Origin: Chiridota heheva
Lineage: Eukaryota > Echinodermata > Holothuroidea > Apodida > Chiridotidae
Direction of reading: 5' to 3'
Assembly (NCBI GenBank): GCA_020152595.1
Contig: JAIGNY010002845.1
Coordinates: forward strand, 1,789,501 to 1,853,500
Length of the DNA stretch: 64,000 nucleotides
A program made the translations under genes and the position numbers. Below are positions 21,716-33,164 of this stretch, one piece after another (position 1 is the stretch's first letter; each line of letters opens with the position of its first letter). The notes below the pieces were generated by a model. The model saw nothing but the letters and a program-made list of their open reading frames with translations. It was not told where the DNA came from and searched no databases.

Positions 21716-23965
21716 TTATTATTCATTTCATTCAATGTTCAGGCCTCCACCCTATTACATACAAATATAAGTACATTAATGTAACAATTTCTGATCCAAG
21801 AAAAGAATGTATAATGTTTTAAACACAAAAAGACATGAACGTAGTCACATGTACAAAATACATGCCCATACCAAAGAAAAAAAGTAATCAAAAACAATGA
21901 ATATTGAAAAACGAATGGATAATGCGATCGTTGAACAATAAAATAATTATTAATTTATACAACATAATAATTATGCTAAAGATTTTTGTGCTTTTGAAGA
22001 GCTTTGTATATGAACCTGGCTAAATTTAAATTTAAAGATTCGCTTGTAATTCTTAGAAGTGTTTCAAACGAAGCATATGAGTGGTGGTGATAAAAGTGCT
22101 GAGGAATGCAAACTTTACGAATGTCCTCATAGAAGGGACATTCTAGCACAAAGTGATATTCATCCTCTAGACGATGTAGGTTACACATAGTGCATAATGT
22201 GATATTCATCCTCTACACGATGTTGGTTACACACAGTGCATAATCTTAAATTTCTTGGAACATTTTGCTGTCTGCCAGTATGGACATTCAAAGGGAGTAC
22301 GCCACAACGAAGGCGTGTGATATAAGAACATAAATGCAGATTATCAAAAAATGTTAAAGACTGTTCATATGTGAGATAATGTTTGAAAACTCTATAATTA
22401 TATAGACGATCCATTGAATTTATTTGAGTAAGCCATTCTTGCTCATTGATGTCTGACAATCTTAATGATACATCTTGCAGGAACACAGATTGTTCTTCTA
22501 TACCTTGCTGGAACCATACCTCTCCGAAGCCTAAACTCATTAAGCGATGTCTTATAATCGCAACCCAAGAATTTATGCAAATATCCACTTTGTGATAAAG
22601 ATGGTTGTATGAGATATAAGTGTAGCGACTCTTATCATCTTTCAAAACTTTTAACCAATATTTAACGTCATTTCTTAATGCGTAACAATAAAGACTTACT
22701 CTTCCTAATTCCCCTCTTGCTACAACATTGACAGAATTACTTGGTAATCTAAGGGTGAATTTACAAAAATGGTCATGAACACTTTCAATCTCAGAACTGG
22801 TTTGTGGTCCCCATAACTCAGAGCCGTACATCAGAATCAGTAAAAGTTTCTTATCAAAAAGTAACATACATTGATAGCATGTAAGGTGACCAGCTTTTGT
22901 GATATTGGTTTTAACCGGTACAGTAGCCTTATAAGCCTTATCAGCAACATCCTTTTGAGCAGCAGTCCATCCACCTAGGCCAGAAAAGGAAACTCCCAAG
23001 AACTTATGATTATTTACTACTTTAGGTTTTTTGCCATTCAGAGAGAATCTATCAGCTTTGGCAAGTCTTCCCCTTTTGAAGACCATTACTTTAGTCTTCT
23101 TATTATTAATCACTAATTGATTCTTTTTTCAATAAGAACAAAGGCTATCAATAAGTTTTTGCAGCACGTAGGAATTCTTAGAAAAAATGACTAGGTCATC
23201 GACATAAAGCAAAACAATTATTCATTTCCAACTTTTACCCTTTTGTTATATTCACTTCGTAAATGGTCTTCAATATTAAAAAAAGTTAAAAAAAAGTATG
23301 GGATATAAAACACAGCCCTGTCGAACACCTTTATAACAAGCAAAAGAATCTGTAAATAAGTTGCCCAATTTTATGCAGGCTTTCACGTTGCTGTACATGT
23401 TATGTAATATGTTAAGAAACTTGCCATCAATCTTGTATCTATTCTTCAACTTATGAAAAAGTAACTCATGGTTAATACTATCGATGCTCCTTTAAAGTCT
23501 ACACAAATAGCATACAATTTACCTCTCTGTTTACTTAAGGAGTTGTAATTCAAGAATGAAATACAAAAGAATTATCAATAGCCGAGTAACTTTTACGAAA
23601 ACCCGCTTATGCTCTTGAGATTATATCATTGTTATCACACCATTCTTTTAGTCGATTACAGAGAACTGAATCAAATACTTTGCTTAAAGAAGACAATAAA
23701 GTAACCGGCCTGTAATTTGCGGGATCTTTGATACTACACTTCTGGAAAATGGGATAGATCAAACCTATTTCCCAGGAATCTGGGTAAATGCCATTTTTAA
23801 AAATGCCATTAAAAAGTTTACTGATTGTTTCATGATCCACCCTGGCAGAGCTTTGAACTCATTGGGTATCCCATCCATACCAGGTGCTTTAGAGTTCTTT
23901 AAGTCGTGTATACAATTTTTTATTTCATTTATATCAATAACATCATTCAATAGATCTATATCACT
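21716..23965 (-). pseudogene. Non-LTR retrotransposon, minus strand, reverse transcriptase remnant
   Basis: Three minus-strand blocks, in order: an N-terminal RT part with NSKAPGMDGIPNE and NYRPVTLLSSLSKVF (23950-23600), a catalytic YVDD at 23195-23206, and a 310-codon stretch with the post-RT region (FLGVSFSG, LMYGSELWG, RLRCGVLPL) ending in C-x2-C...VEDEYH knuckle motifs, repeated at 22209-21976. It contains several frameshifts and stops, so it is inactive. The 3' end has a short aatgaaatgaa-like tail at 21716-21735. The element has split a family 10 repeat. Confidence 0.85.
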
Positions 23966-24500
23966 ATTTTATATTCATATGTGATACACAAACAGCCAGC
24001 CCATGGTCCACAGATGCACCCCAATGTTTTTGATGGTGATGTCATGCATATTAATGAGTAAGCGGGCTTAATGTTACAATCTTAAAATGTTCATTTGTTA
24101 ACAACCCCATGTCTGTTTTGTTTCATGTTTAGAATTATTATGTTGGTAGCTAGTGTGTACATGTTCATGGTACAAAAATATTGAATATCATTAATATGCG
24201 TAGTAGGCAGGGCTTACATGATTTTGTTTAAAAAAACTTGTGAAAACAGTATCTCAAGAACGTTGCATGGGATTTAGTTCATATTTGGTACACAGCTAGC
24301 CCATGGTCCACAAATGTGTTCTATTGTTTTGGTGACGATGTCATGCATATTAATGAGTAGGTGGGGCCTAATGTTAAAATCTTAAAATGCTCATATTTTA
24401 ACAACTGCAGGTCTGCTTTGTTCCATACTTGGAAAAATTATGTTGTTAGCTAGTATAACATGTTAATGGCATACATATGGTTTGATTAATTTGGGAAATT
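23966..24500 (+). repeat. Dispersed family 10, two tandem copies
   Basis: cagcccatggtccacagatg, gatgtcatgcatattaatga and tctgttttgtttcatg recur near 23995 and 24297, about 300 bp apart. Further copies lie at 29700-30110. Confidence 0.8.
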
Positions 24501-24607
24501 CCGTTCTTGTGAGAACTCTGAGTTATTTTGTTTTCACTCTTATTTTGAGCCCATTGTGTAATAAAATAATTTATACAACTTGGAATTTTAAATTCATAGT
24601 GCACATT

Positions 24608-24905
24608 GGAGCATAGCATAGCTAGGTTTAATGTCCCGAAAGTATCCAGTTCTGGACATTAATGTTTCTGATTAAAGTTTCAGTTTGTGTGTAAGCATTT
24701 ATCAGTAAACTATTAAAGGGGTTTATGTAATTTTAGCATAGCATAGCTAGTTTTAACGTCCCAAAAGCATCCAGTTCTGGACATTATATCAAGACGGCCA
24801 CGGCCTTTGATAACCAGTTGTGAATTCACTGGTTGCAGACCCACTGGAATTCGAACCCGGGACATGCAGGTGAGAGGACTAACCATTACACCACAGAGGT
24901 CTGTC
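24608..24905 (-). mobile_element. tRNA-derived SINE family 2, one full and one partial copy, minus
   Basis: The minus strand of 24732-24905 reads acagacctctgtggtgtaat, then ggttagtcctctcacctgca, a B box GGGTTCGAATTCC, and the tail gccgtggccgtcttgatata. 24608-24665 repeats only the tail (agcatagcatagctaggttt then aatgtcc). The full plus-strand copy is at 27242. Confidence 0.85.
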
Positions 24906-25305
24906 TAATTTTCCTCCAGGCTGGAAATTTTTAGGAAAAATTTGATGGCTCATGGCTGTAGTATGGATTTAACCTTAACCTCTGCTTCTTATCACCCTCA
25001 AATCAATTCCATTCTTGCCATTCCATTCTTGCCATTCCATTCTTGCCATTCCATATATCATAACTTGTAAAATGCCAGATCTATGACAAGAAGGTGACCT
25101 CTTAATCTTTTAAGTGAGATTAGAACCAGAGGAAATCAGATGAAACTGGATAAGCCCTTTGGTAGGAAAGTCGGTTTACCAAATGATGTAGTTTTGTCCA
25201 AAAATGTCAAATCATTTGGGGCTAATCTGGATAGGCACTGACTGATCAAGAATGAAGTGCAATCATTTAGTAGTTGTTGGTGCCTTTGCCGACTCACAAC
25301 GGAAG
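24906..25305. other. Intron, little recognisable
   Basis: It contains three ccattcttgccattccatt units near 25012-25050 and otherwise AT-rich sequence with no ORF. Confidence 0.4.
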
Positions 25306-25309
25306 GATA

Positions 25310-25910
25310 AACAACAACAGATGTGGATATAGTGACTCATGACTCTAACTTAATTGGATTCCATTTTGCAGGGCAGCAGCGTCGTTGCATTTCAGGCGTC
25401 TTTACATAGCTCAGTCACATCACACGTACAACAAATATACTTCATGCTAACCTACCAGTGCCAGTTCAGCAAATTTTTCTAATTGCAATTGTTTGTTCGT
25501 TTCCGATATTACTTCATAATTTTGTAAGTTTTATATTTTCACGGGATATACTTTAACCTTAACGCCAGCTGATTGTTTGTTATACTCAGACAAAGCCTAC
25601 ATAACCTGATATAATGTACTCCCTACAAATCCTAGAGTGAACCGTAGGCTAAAACCGCACGTTGTACACTTCAAACGTCGATCAAGATCAGATGGAAAGC
25701 GAGAAAATGTCTTTTATTTCCCCGACACAACTATTAGTGCAACCAATAGCACAGCAAGATTCCAGCATAATTATCTTACAAAAATAATCTTATATAACAA
25801 CATGCAAATGTATGTAATTAAGTGTACAGCAGGCGACAGTGGTTTTTTTCACAAAATGGTGCTGTAAACAAAGTCATGTGACCTCATGACATCAGCTGAA
25901 ACACTCTTAT
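25310..25910 (-). mobile_element. P-type/THAP DNA transposon remnant, minus copy
   Basis: It runs as the reverse complement of 62640-63215. On the minus strand the coding part retains KTFSRFPSDLDR, the centre of a THAP zinc-finger domain, around 25700. The ends carry the shared gcagggcagcagcgtcg and gtcatgtgacctcatgac landmarks. It lacks most of a transposase, so it is non-autonomous. Confidence 0.7.
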
Positions 25911-26018
25911 AGTGGCTCCACTATCGTTCATAAGAAGTTCTTGAGGTATCCTGAGGTATTAAACATCTTAAAACCAAATGAAACAAAAGTTTGAATATCT
26001 AACTTTATAATTTTGTAG

Positions 26019-26163
26019 CGCTTGGAAGAGATCTTGAAGAACGCGGATCAGATGGTAGACTCTGAAGGAAGCTCAGAATTCCGAAGTGATGGGGAGGAGG
26101 GGTTGGAAGAGGATGCAGATGAAAGTAGAAGCTACATCCAGAAAAGAAGAGTTCATCCACCAA
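26019..26163 (+). CDS. GTF3C2: GTF3C2-like exon D, acidic linker
   Basis: The acceptor is ataattttgtag and the donor CCAA|gtaagaaag. The exon starts in phase 0, joining exon C, and ends in phase 1. It encodes RLEEILKNADQMVDSEGSSE followed by an acidic Asp/Glu/Ser stretch and a basic SYIQKRRVHPP tail. GTF3C2 proteins have a comparable acidic region before the propeller. A LINE 3' end begins about 20 bp downstream of the donor. Confidence 0.75.
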
Positions 26164-26184
26164 GTAAGAAAGACCTTCCTTAGT

Positions 26185-26620
26185 CACTCGCCTTTGAATA
26201 GGCCACACCCACCTCATGCATTCTCATCTCCTCACTGATCCCCCCCCCCTCCACCTCTCTGCTGTAACATCATGAGCCCTTTACAGTCCAGCACATCCTC
26301 ATTGACTGTTCTCTCTTCACCAACCCCAGAGTTCCCTCAATCTCTTTAACTCCATTGCCGAGCTCTTCCGCAAAACCTCTTCCCAGATAAAATCATCTCC
26401 TTCCTTCATCATACCTACTATTATAACTATATCTAATTATTCTTGTCCTAATTTTCTCCATACTTTTACCTACGCACTGCACTCTACCCTTTTACCTACG
26501 CACTGCACTCTACCCAACTCCTCCATCCTCTTTTCATCTCGCACATAATCTAATCTCTCAGGCACAATTTGATCTTAGCTGTGATAGTGCCGTTAAACCT
26601 CAGCAAACAAACAAAACCAA
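26185..26620 (+). mobile_element. I-type LINE 3' end copy
   Basis: It starts at aataggccacacccacctc and ends cgttaaacctcagcaaacaa then acaaaac. It shows the degenerate cysteine knuckle region, then gataaaatcatctccttcct. Confidence 0.8.
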
Positions 26621-26689
26621 GACAAACCGATCAACAAAGAAACGTTGTGACTCCTAGCCACCGTATATAAAGGTTGTATGGCCTGTGAG

Positions 26690-27085
26690 GTCACAGAAGC
26701 AAAACGTTTACACCCTCACAGTCCATCATGTTCTCCCTGCTTGCTCCCTGTACAACCTTCGCAGAGCTTCCCTCGCTCCCCACAACTCAATAGCTCAGTT
26801 CTTCCAGAAAAACCCTCCAGATAAAATTATCTCCTTCCTTCATCATGCTTCCCTCTACAACCATATTTAATTTTCCTCTTCCACCCCCTCTCTACTTTGT
26901 TTTTGATTCACCCATGCACCTCCTCTCTCGATCACAGCTTTCTGACTTTTTGTTCTTGAATTTCTCTCGTTCTCCCTGTTTTCTTTCCTTCCTACCTTTA
27001 AATGATCTAACCTCTCAAGCACAATTTGACCCTGGTTGTCGTGGTGCCATTAAGCCTCATCAAACAAACAAACAAAGATAAGACA
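26690..27085 (+). mobile_element. I-type LINE 3' end copy
   Basis: It encodes the end of ORF2 (VHHVLPACSLYNLRRASL ... DKIISFLHHASLYNHI and stop), then a 3' untranslated region with ctctcaagcacaatttgacc and a caaacaaacaaac tail. Confidence 0.85.
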
Positions 27086-27090
27086 GAACT

Positions 27091-27960
27091 TTAAAGGAGA
27101 AATTAAGTCTGACATAATCCTTAGTTTATATGATAGATATGTTATGATCATTTATAGTGATCACATATAATGATCATATATAATGATCATATATAATAAT
27201 ATGATAATCATATATAATGATTATAAATAATGATTATATATAACAGACCTCCGTGGTGTAGTGGTTAGTGCTTTGTCGTCTCACCCGCACATCCTGGGTT
27301 CGAATCCCGGTGGGTCTGCAACCAGTGATTTCACAACTGGTTATCAAAGGCCGTGGCCGTCTTGATATAATGTCTAGCACTGGATGCTTTCAGGACGTTA
27401 AACCTTGCTATGCTATGCTAAATAATAATAACACATTTTCTGATCAAGTGTCATACCTCCCAAAGTGATCTAACAGACTTTTTGTAATTATTAAAACTCT
27501 AATGCTACTATTATGGGAGCTGCCATTTTGATTTTAAAATGTTGGCATCAACCCAACAAATGTTGGAATACTTTGTATTTCTTTATAATTTATCTCGTGT
27601 TTTCAAGCTTAAGAAAAATTGTTTTCCTTTTATAAGGGTGAAGGACATTTTTGTGTACAAGTTAAATTATCAAAACATGCTGTTAAAACTTTGTGTCGCA
27701 TCAATTTGCAATAAAAAAAATGATTAAATTTATAAAGAAATACGTTATCATCATTATGTCCTTGTTGGGGAAATAATGTCATCATGCACAAGATTTTGAT
27801 ACAGAACTGAACAAAATGGCAGCCTCCATGTGTGGACATCAAACATGAATAACTTGAGATTGGAATAAGATTTTGACTTGCTGATTTTGGTAGTCGGTCT
27901 AGATTTATATCCCCTATCATATAAAATAATGATTGTATCAGACTTTATGTCTCCTTTAAA
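27091..27960 (+). mobile_element. TIR element family 1, copy 2, with nested SINE
   Basis: TIRs are at 27091-27135 and about 27915-27960. The interior matches copy 1 from 27430 on (gggagctgccattttgattt, atgttggaatactttgtatt). It is interrupted by an AT-rich atgatcatatata repeat (27140-27241) and by SINE family 2 (27242-27422). A partial tandem copy of the right end follows at 27955-28075. Confidence 0.85.
27242..27422 (+). mobile_element. tRNA-derived SINE family 2, full copy
   Basis: The tRNA-like head has A-box-like TGGTGTAGTGG and a perfect B box GGTTCGAATCC at about 27298-27308, then a tail gccgtggccgtcttgatata and a ctatgctatgct end. It is inserted in a family 1 TIR element. Confidence 0.9.
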
Positions 27961-28084
27961 GATGGATAACTTGAGATAGGAATACGATTTTGACTTGCTG
28001 TTTTTGGTAGTTGGTTCAGATTTGTATCTATCCTATGAAATAAGGATTGTATCAGACTTTAGGTTAAACATGAACAAACCAAAC

Positions 28085-28215
28085 TTAATGTCCCCTTTAA
28101 ATTTGAATATCTTCTTGACAGAATAAGATATTGAAGTAGGCTCTTGACCATTTTTTTTTTTTTGTATGTCCTCTTCCATAAAGCTGCTTGACTGAACTAA
28201 TCCTTTAAACTATCC
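28085..28215 (-). mobile_element. Dispersed family 5 fragment, minus
   Basis: It ends cttgactgaactaatccttt, the reverse complement of the family 5 head, and begins tttgaatatcttcttgacag. Confidence 0.65.
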
Positions 28216-28234
28216 CTTTCAAAAACCTTTAAAA

Positions 28235-28515
28235 AAAGGTAAATCCATCTGAGCTATTATAGGCTCATAATGGCTGGTGCTGATCCCAGGTTTTCATGGG
28301 GCAAGCGGATGAGTATATGAATCCCCCTAGACTGGACGCCAGTACATCACAGGTTAACTCCCACAGCAGTGCTGGTACTCATCTTACAGCTGAGTCGACT
28401 GAAGCAAATAGAGTAAAGTGTCTTGCTCAAGGACACAATGTAGCGTTCACGACGGGAATCAAACCCGGTACCTTTCGAATACGAGCATGACTCCTGAACC
28501 ACTGAGCCACTCCAC
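28235..28515 (-). mobile_element. tRNA-derived SINE family 1, minus orientation
   Basis: The minus strand shows the tRNA-like head (gtggctcaggagtcatgctc), B-box-like gggtttgattcccg, tgtccttgagcaagacactt and the tail. It lies directly upstream of candidate exon E. Confidence 0.85.
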
Positions 28516-28554
28516 CTCCTTATTATTTCAAATAAACTCCATTTCTCTTTGTAG

Positions 28555-28624
28555 TATCGAGACACACGTTGATGATGACCTGGAAGGAGAAGATGTCAAT
28601 GTACATTAGGTGGACGGAGGAATT
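28555..28624 (+). CDS. GTF3C2: Candidate GTF3C2-like exon E (frame uncertain)
   Basis: Both splice signals are strong: acceptor ccatttctctttgtag and donor ATT|gtgagt. The 70-bp length does not fit: from the phase 1 end of exon D it reads openly (ISRHTLMMTWKEKM) but ends in phase 2, while exon F needs phase 1. A second frame reads an acidic peptide, THVDDDLEGEDVNVH, then a stop. Exon D joins exon F in frame without E. It may be a real exon with a one-base indel, a skipped exon or a decoy. Confidence 0.35.
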
Positions 28625-28864
28625 GTGAGTAACTTTCTATTTGTGTCATTATGTTGTTTTTGATATGGCAAACAAGTTCAAGCATTTGCACGTTTAATCT
28701 CGGGAGGGGGCAAGGGTGGGAGGAATTATTTAATTCAGTAACTGAGAAAATGGCTCGGTTCAAAGAGCATATATTTATAAATGGTACTACTACTAATAAT
28801 AAGAATACAAAATAATTATCAGCATTTAGATCTGATATTCCTATCAAAGCGCTCACTAATATCA

Positions 28865-29345
28865 ATTAATGTCTCTGAGTTACAAAATAAGCCACACCCA
28901 CCATGGCAAGGTAGTAACTAGGTGGGGCAAACAAACCTCAAATCCGCAATTGTGAACACGTACCAATGCATTGACATTTAGATGTTCGCAAGGCCTGCTG
29001 CAAGTTTTGATTCATTTATGGCACTTTTCCAGATCTTTAGAGTCTTTAGCAAATGGGATCAACAAAATTTAGTTTGCTTAGTGTTCTGGGTAACAGCAGT
29101 CAGATTTACAAAGCCCGCAGCGGGCCCGTAAGCGCAATTTTTGTTCACCATTTTGCTGTCACAGTATGTGCAGAAATTTGTTTTTACAGTAAATTGCATT
29201 GGCTACATGAGCTTGGCCACTAGCTAGCTGTACTGTATCAGTGCTGCATAGGATGTTTGCCCCACTTGGTTATGCAGATTTTGTTGCTAGGCAAATTCAT
29301 GCGATGATTTGTTAAAAAAGCTGTCAATCATCAAACCCAGAGAGG
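28865..29345 (+). repeat. Dispersed family 8, full copy plus
   Basis: It is the inverted counterpart of 38025-38530. Landmarks are aataagccacacccaccatg, gacatttagatgttcgcaag, aaagcccgcagcgggcccgt, cagaaatttgtttttacag and ctgtcaatcatcaaa. No ORF. Confidence 0.85.
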
Positions 29346-29419
29346 TTAATTGTTCACATACAACGAAACTGAACACAAGTCTCTGGGGGCTATGCTTTGA
29401 TGGGGCAATGCCCCCCGTG

Positions 29420-29515
29420 CAACCATAATAGCACAACAAATCACCAGCCAGCTTTGATGGGGTAATGCCTCCGGTGCAACCATAATAGCACAACAAATCA
29501 CCAGCCATGTGAAAA
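29420..29515 (+). repeat. Two tandem copies of a 71-bp unit
   Basis: gctttgatggggcaatgcc, then gtgcaaccataatagcacaa and caaatcaccagcca, is repeated immediately with minor changes (29394-29505). Confidence 0.8.
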
Positions 29516-29577
29516 GATGACCCCGTTCTGTCCTGTAAATGTTTAGCGCCAGACTAGGAAACAGCAGGTGCCATTAT

Positions 29578-30355
29578 TATAGTCTCTGGTATGATTCAAC
29601 CCAGGATTGATCCTGGGGGTCTCGATTGAAAGGTAAAAATCTCTACCACTGAGCCAACCAGTCGAGTTTCATCCTTACCACACTTACAAAGTTCCTAAAA
29701 TTCTCAATTTTTGATAACAACTTGTCTGTTTTGTTTCATATTTGTTTTAATTATGATGTTAGTTGGTGTGTAGATGGTAAAACAGTGTTGAATTTCATTA
29801 ATATGCATAGTGGCGGGGTGTAGCATGATTTTGCCAATAAGAGCTTGTAAACAAGATATCCCAAGAACGATAAGCTGGATGTCATGTGTGATACACCGAT
29901 AGCCCATGGCATGTGGATGTGCCCTATTGTTTTTGGTGGTGATGTCATGCATGTTAATGAGTAGGCGAGGCTTAATGTAAAATTATTCAAATATGATAAA
30001 TGAGCAACCATATGTCTGTTTTGCATCATACTTGCTATGATAATGTTGTTAATTATTGTGTGCATGCTAGTGATAATGTTGTTAATTATTTGTGCATGCT
30101 AGTGTTGTCAAAGGCTTCCATTTTCTTGATTGCATGATGGGTCTGGCTTATAATAAATATCATGGAACAAATATTTCATGATATCAATGACATGACAGTT
30201 AAACACAGAACAGTCAATCATCAAAAACAAATGCATGGAAACCACAAAACCTTAAGGTTCTGGTTACAGTCTCTGGTATGACCCAGGATCGAACCTGGGT
30301 ATCCCACCTGAAAGGTGGAAAGCCGCACCACCTACTCTAGCCAACCAGTGGAGTT
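29578..30355 (-). mobile_element. Two tRNA-like SINE heads flanking family 10 repeat
   Basis: 29578-29670 and 30270-30355 both read on the minus strand as a tRNA-like head (ctggttggct) with a B box of the type GGTTCGATCCTGG and an end gtcataccagagac. Between them 29700-30110 is a family 10 repeat copy (gatgtcatgcatgttaatga, tctgttttgcatcatac). Confidence 0.65.
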
Positions 30356-31295
30356 TCATCTTCATCACTCTTATAAAAACATCAAATTCCAGAAAGGGAT
30401 GTCTGGTCAATTAAGCATGCAAACACACACTAAAAATTGACAAATATAAAAATGTTGCAAAGCAAGCAAAGTCACCTGCCAAAGCATACTCCGAAGAAGC
30501 TATTTGAGAAGCGCTGCCCCAAAGGCACTGACAAAGGTTGACCCACAGAGGTCCACAATAATTGTGACAGCAGCTTGTTATTAAGTATGGCATGTTAACA
30601 GAACAGTATGCTGATGGGCAGCACAGAGATTGGTCCTTTGGCTTAACCCATTTACTCCCCCCCCTCCTGCATTTATCCACTCTTCCCAGGAAATTCAGCC
30701 TGTATGAATTTAGCCTTTACTGGTCTTATCTAGAGAATGATGTGCAGTCATTTGGATGAGTAATTTGATAGAACTTAAAATTAAATGAAGAAGATGTTTT
30801 GTCACTCTTATACTCCTTACTATGTTTGATGATATATGTTTTTGCATCTGTTACATACATAGTATTCTAAGGCAGTTGCAAAGGAGGGGTAGGGATTAGC
30901 TGTTGAGATGGGGTAATAAGGCTTAGATTAATTAAACTAGATTAAGTAATTTTGTTTGTGTATTACTTTCAATGGGATTGGGGTAGTAAAACTTTTTTTT
31001 CAGACTTCAGTTCTGCCCCTCTTGTGTATAGTACATGTTACACTTACTGTTTTTGTGGAAAATGTATGAAACGAATTACATATAAACATGGTTGGCAACC
31101 AAGCTTATCCTTTGAACTTCAGAAAACTGTGTTTTTTTTCTTCAATTTTTTTTTTTTTTTTTAAACTGAGATTGATGAATTTTGTGGGAAAACGTGAGTG
31201 TGTGACATCACTCATCTACAATATAATTTCTACATAATCATTTTCATACAGACTCACGTGAGGTCTTTAATACTTTGAGTCCCACTAGCTTTTAG
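30356..31295. other. Intron, no recognised gene
   Basis: Only short ORFs without family resemblance, and a poly-T run at 31145-31162. I see no repeat shared with the rest of the window. Confidence 0.4.
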
Positions 31296-31299
31296 TGTG

Positions 31300-31560
31300 T
31301 AATTCCCTTAGGGCCTGGAAGGTTTTTCCAAATTGATCATTGCTCCACTTAGCTTTTTATCTGCGTTGTCGATGTTGAAGTTGATCCAAAAATCACCATT
31401 ATTTATAGTCAATTCCTCTTCATCACTGTCAAAATCACTCTCGCTATCACTGTTCATATCAAATTCTACGAAATCTGGCTCCAAATCAAACTAATTGTCA
31501 CTATCTAATGGTGGAGGATAGCCAACTAGTAATGCCATTTTGTGTGTAAATTGCATATAT
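31300..31560 (-). pseudogene. Acidic ORF fragment, possible DNA transposase N-terminus
   Basis: The minus strand reads an acidic stretch (PDFVEFDMNSDSESDFDSDE, then ELTINNGDFW) with one internal stop. Asp/Ser/Glu-rich leaders of this kind occur at the start of piggyBac-type transposases. No catalytic region is visible, so the family is a guess. Other acidic proteins are possible. Confidence 0.3.
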
Positions 31561-32180
31561 AAATCTCCGCTTCGCTTCGTTCTAAAAATTTTGTCCTGTG
31601 TTTGACCCTTTTCTTACAAAAACAGGAAGCATGACACTTAAAAATAGGTAGACAAAGTGTTTATTTATGTTAAATTTGCAAAACAAAAAGGAAGTACCCC
31701 ACCAATTTGAATAAATTTCATGTAATTGATGCTATGATATCCATCACGTACATGAAAGGAAAAATTATGGGCGCGTAACGCTATGCTGGGACTCAAATGT
31801 GTTAAAACTTGATATTTACTGATCAGGAAAAGATTTGAGGCCATTTCTGTCAGGTTTTTTTTTTATTATACAAGATGGAAAAGTTTGTTTACTGATGTAC
31901 AATCTTGGAGAAAAGTGTTGCCGCACTTTTTCCCTCGTACCTCATTTCAATGTTGCTTGAAACAAAAGTGTCCCAGGATGATCCTTTTGAACTCCAACAT
32001 TGAGGCGGGGTAGCAGGGGAAACAACGTGACAACTAATTTTGTCCAATATTGTAGTTCTTTCAATTTTATTTTGGGCCCATTGTATAATAAAATTTTCAA
32101 TCCATATTGGGTGTTGGAACCTCAAAACCTTGGTTTGTGGTTAGCATACAAGATGGAAAAGTTTGACCACTGATCTACAG
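31561..32180. other. Intron, no recognised feature
   Basis: AT-rich. The phrase attttgggcccattgtataa near 32070 resembles attttgagcccattgtgtaa near 24541, hinting at a minor dispersed repeat. Confidence 0.4.
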
Positions 32181-32182
32181 TA

Positions 32183-32610
32183 ATTCTTGTAATTTTGGAC
32201 AAAAACCAAAGACTGTAATTTTGGACAAAAACCAAAGACTATAATTTTGGACAAAAACCAAAGACTAATTTTGGACAAAAACCAACGACTATAATTTTGG
32301 TTAAAAACCAACGACTATAATTTTGGTTAAAAACCAAAGACTAATTTTGGACAAAAACCAAAGACTATAATTTTGGACAAAAACCAAAGACTAATTTTGG
32401 ACAAAAAACGACTATAATTTTGGTTAAAAACCAACGACTATAATTTTGGACAAAAACCAAAGACTATGATTTTGGACAAAAACCAACAACTAATTTTGGA
32501 CAAAAAAACTATAAGTTAAAAACCAAAGACTATAATTTTGGTTAAAACCAAAGACTAATTTTGGACAAAAACCAAAGACTGTAATTTTGGACAAAAACCA
32601 AAGACTTAGA
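32183..32610 (+). repeat. 25-bp minisatellite, about 17 copies
   Basis: The unit is taattttggacaaaaaccaa plus agacta, with variant ggttaaaaaccaacgac and several shortened units. Confidence 0.93.
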
Positions 32611-32634
32611 ATGTAAAGCTCTTTCTCCAAAATC

Positions 32635-32965
32635 TTCAAAAATGTTTCAGGAGTATTAAGTTCTTCAGGTAAAGGATTACGTTAGTGTTTTCTATCTTCA
32701 AAATTTGTTTAGGTTGTGAATTGAACTTAATACTTTATTAACATGTACAATGGTTTTTAAGCCACAACATCTCAGGAAAAATACAGTATTATTACTTTGA
32801 GGCTTGAAGGATGAAGATGCAGAAGACTTTGCTACACAAATTAAACTTAAATATCTCCTTAATGGAATACGATATTGAAATACTTTCTTGACCATTTTAT
32901 TTCTAGTAATGTCCTTTTCATATAAGATGAACATGTTCGACCACTGAACTTATCCTTGAACGTGG
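32635..32965 (-). mobile_element. Dispersed family 5 element, minus copy
   Basis: The right end is aagatgaacatgttcgacca then ctgaacttatcctt. The body includes atctccttaatggaatacga and gttttcaggagt-like landmarks. It lies just upstream of exon F. Confidence 0.75.
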
Positions 32966-33031
32966 TTGTTATAATCCTGAATTTTTATACTTGTCTTGAA
33001 ATTTCCACAAATCCCTGTATTTCTCTTTTAG

Positions 33032-33117
33032 TCAAAGAAAACACTTCCATGAAGGACAGGATGCTCTATTTCCTGGTTGACGGCAGACCCAGCATCATGG
33101 ACAGAACTCAGCCACAG
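33032..33117 (+). CDS. GTF3C2: GTF3C2-like exon F
   Basis: The acceptor is tatttctcttttag and the donor CAG|gtatag. The only open frame reads KENTSMKDRMLYFLVDGRPS and ends IMDRTQPQ. It starts in phase 1, in agreement with exon D, and ends in phase 0, which does not match exon G (phase 2). An exon is therefore missing between F and G, or one of them has an indel. Family membership rests on position and splice signals. I do not recognise a motif. Confidence 0.55.
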
Positions 33118-33164
33118 GTATAGATTGACAAAGAATGTTTTTTTCTGTAAACTATAATGACTTC

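Noticed and set aside
25637..25867. Plus-strand 76-codon ORF
   Set aside because: It is antisense to the THAP-element remnant on the minus strand.
27242..27315. Functional tRNA gene
   Set aside because: It has a good B box but no convincing acceptor stem pairing, and it is followed by a shared SINE tail.
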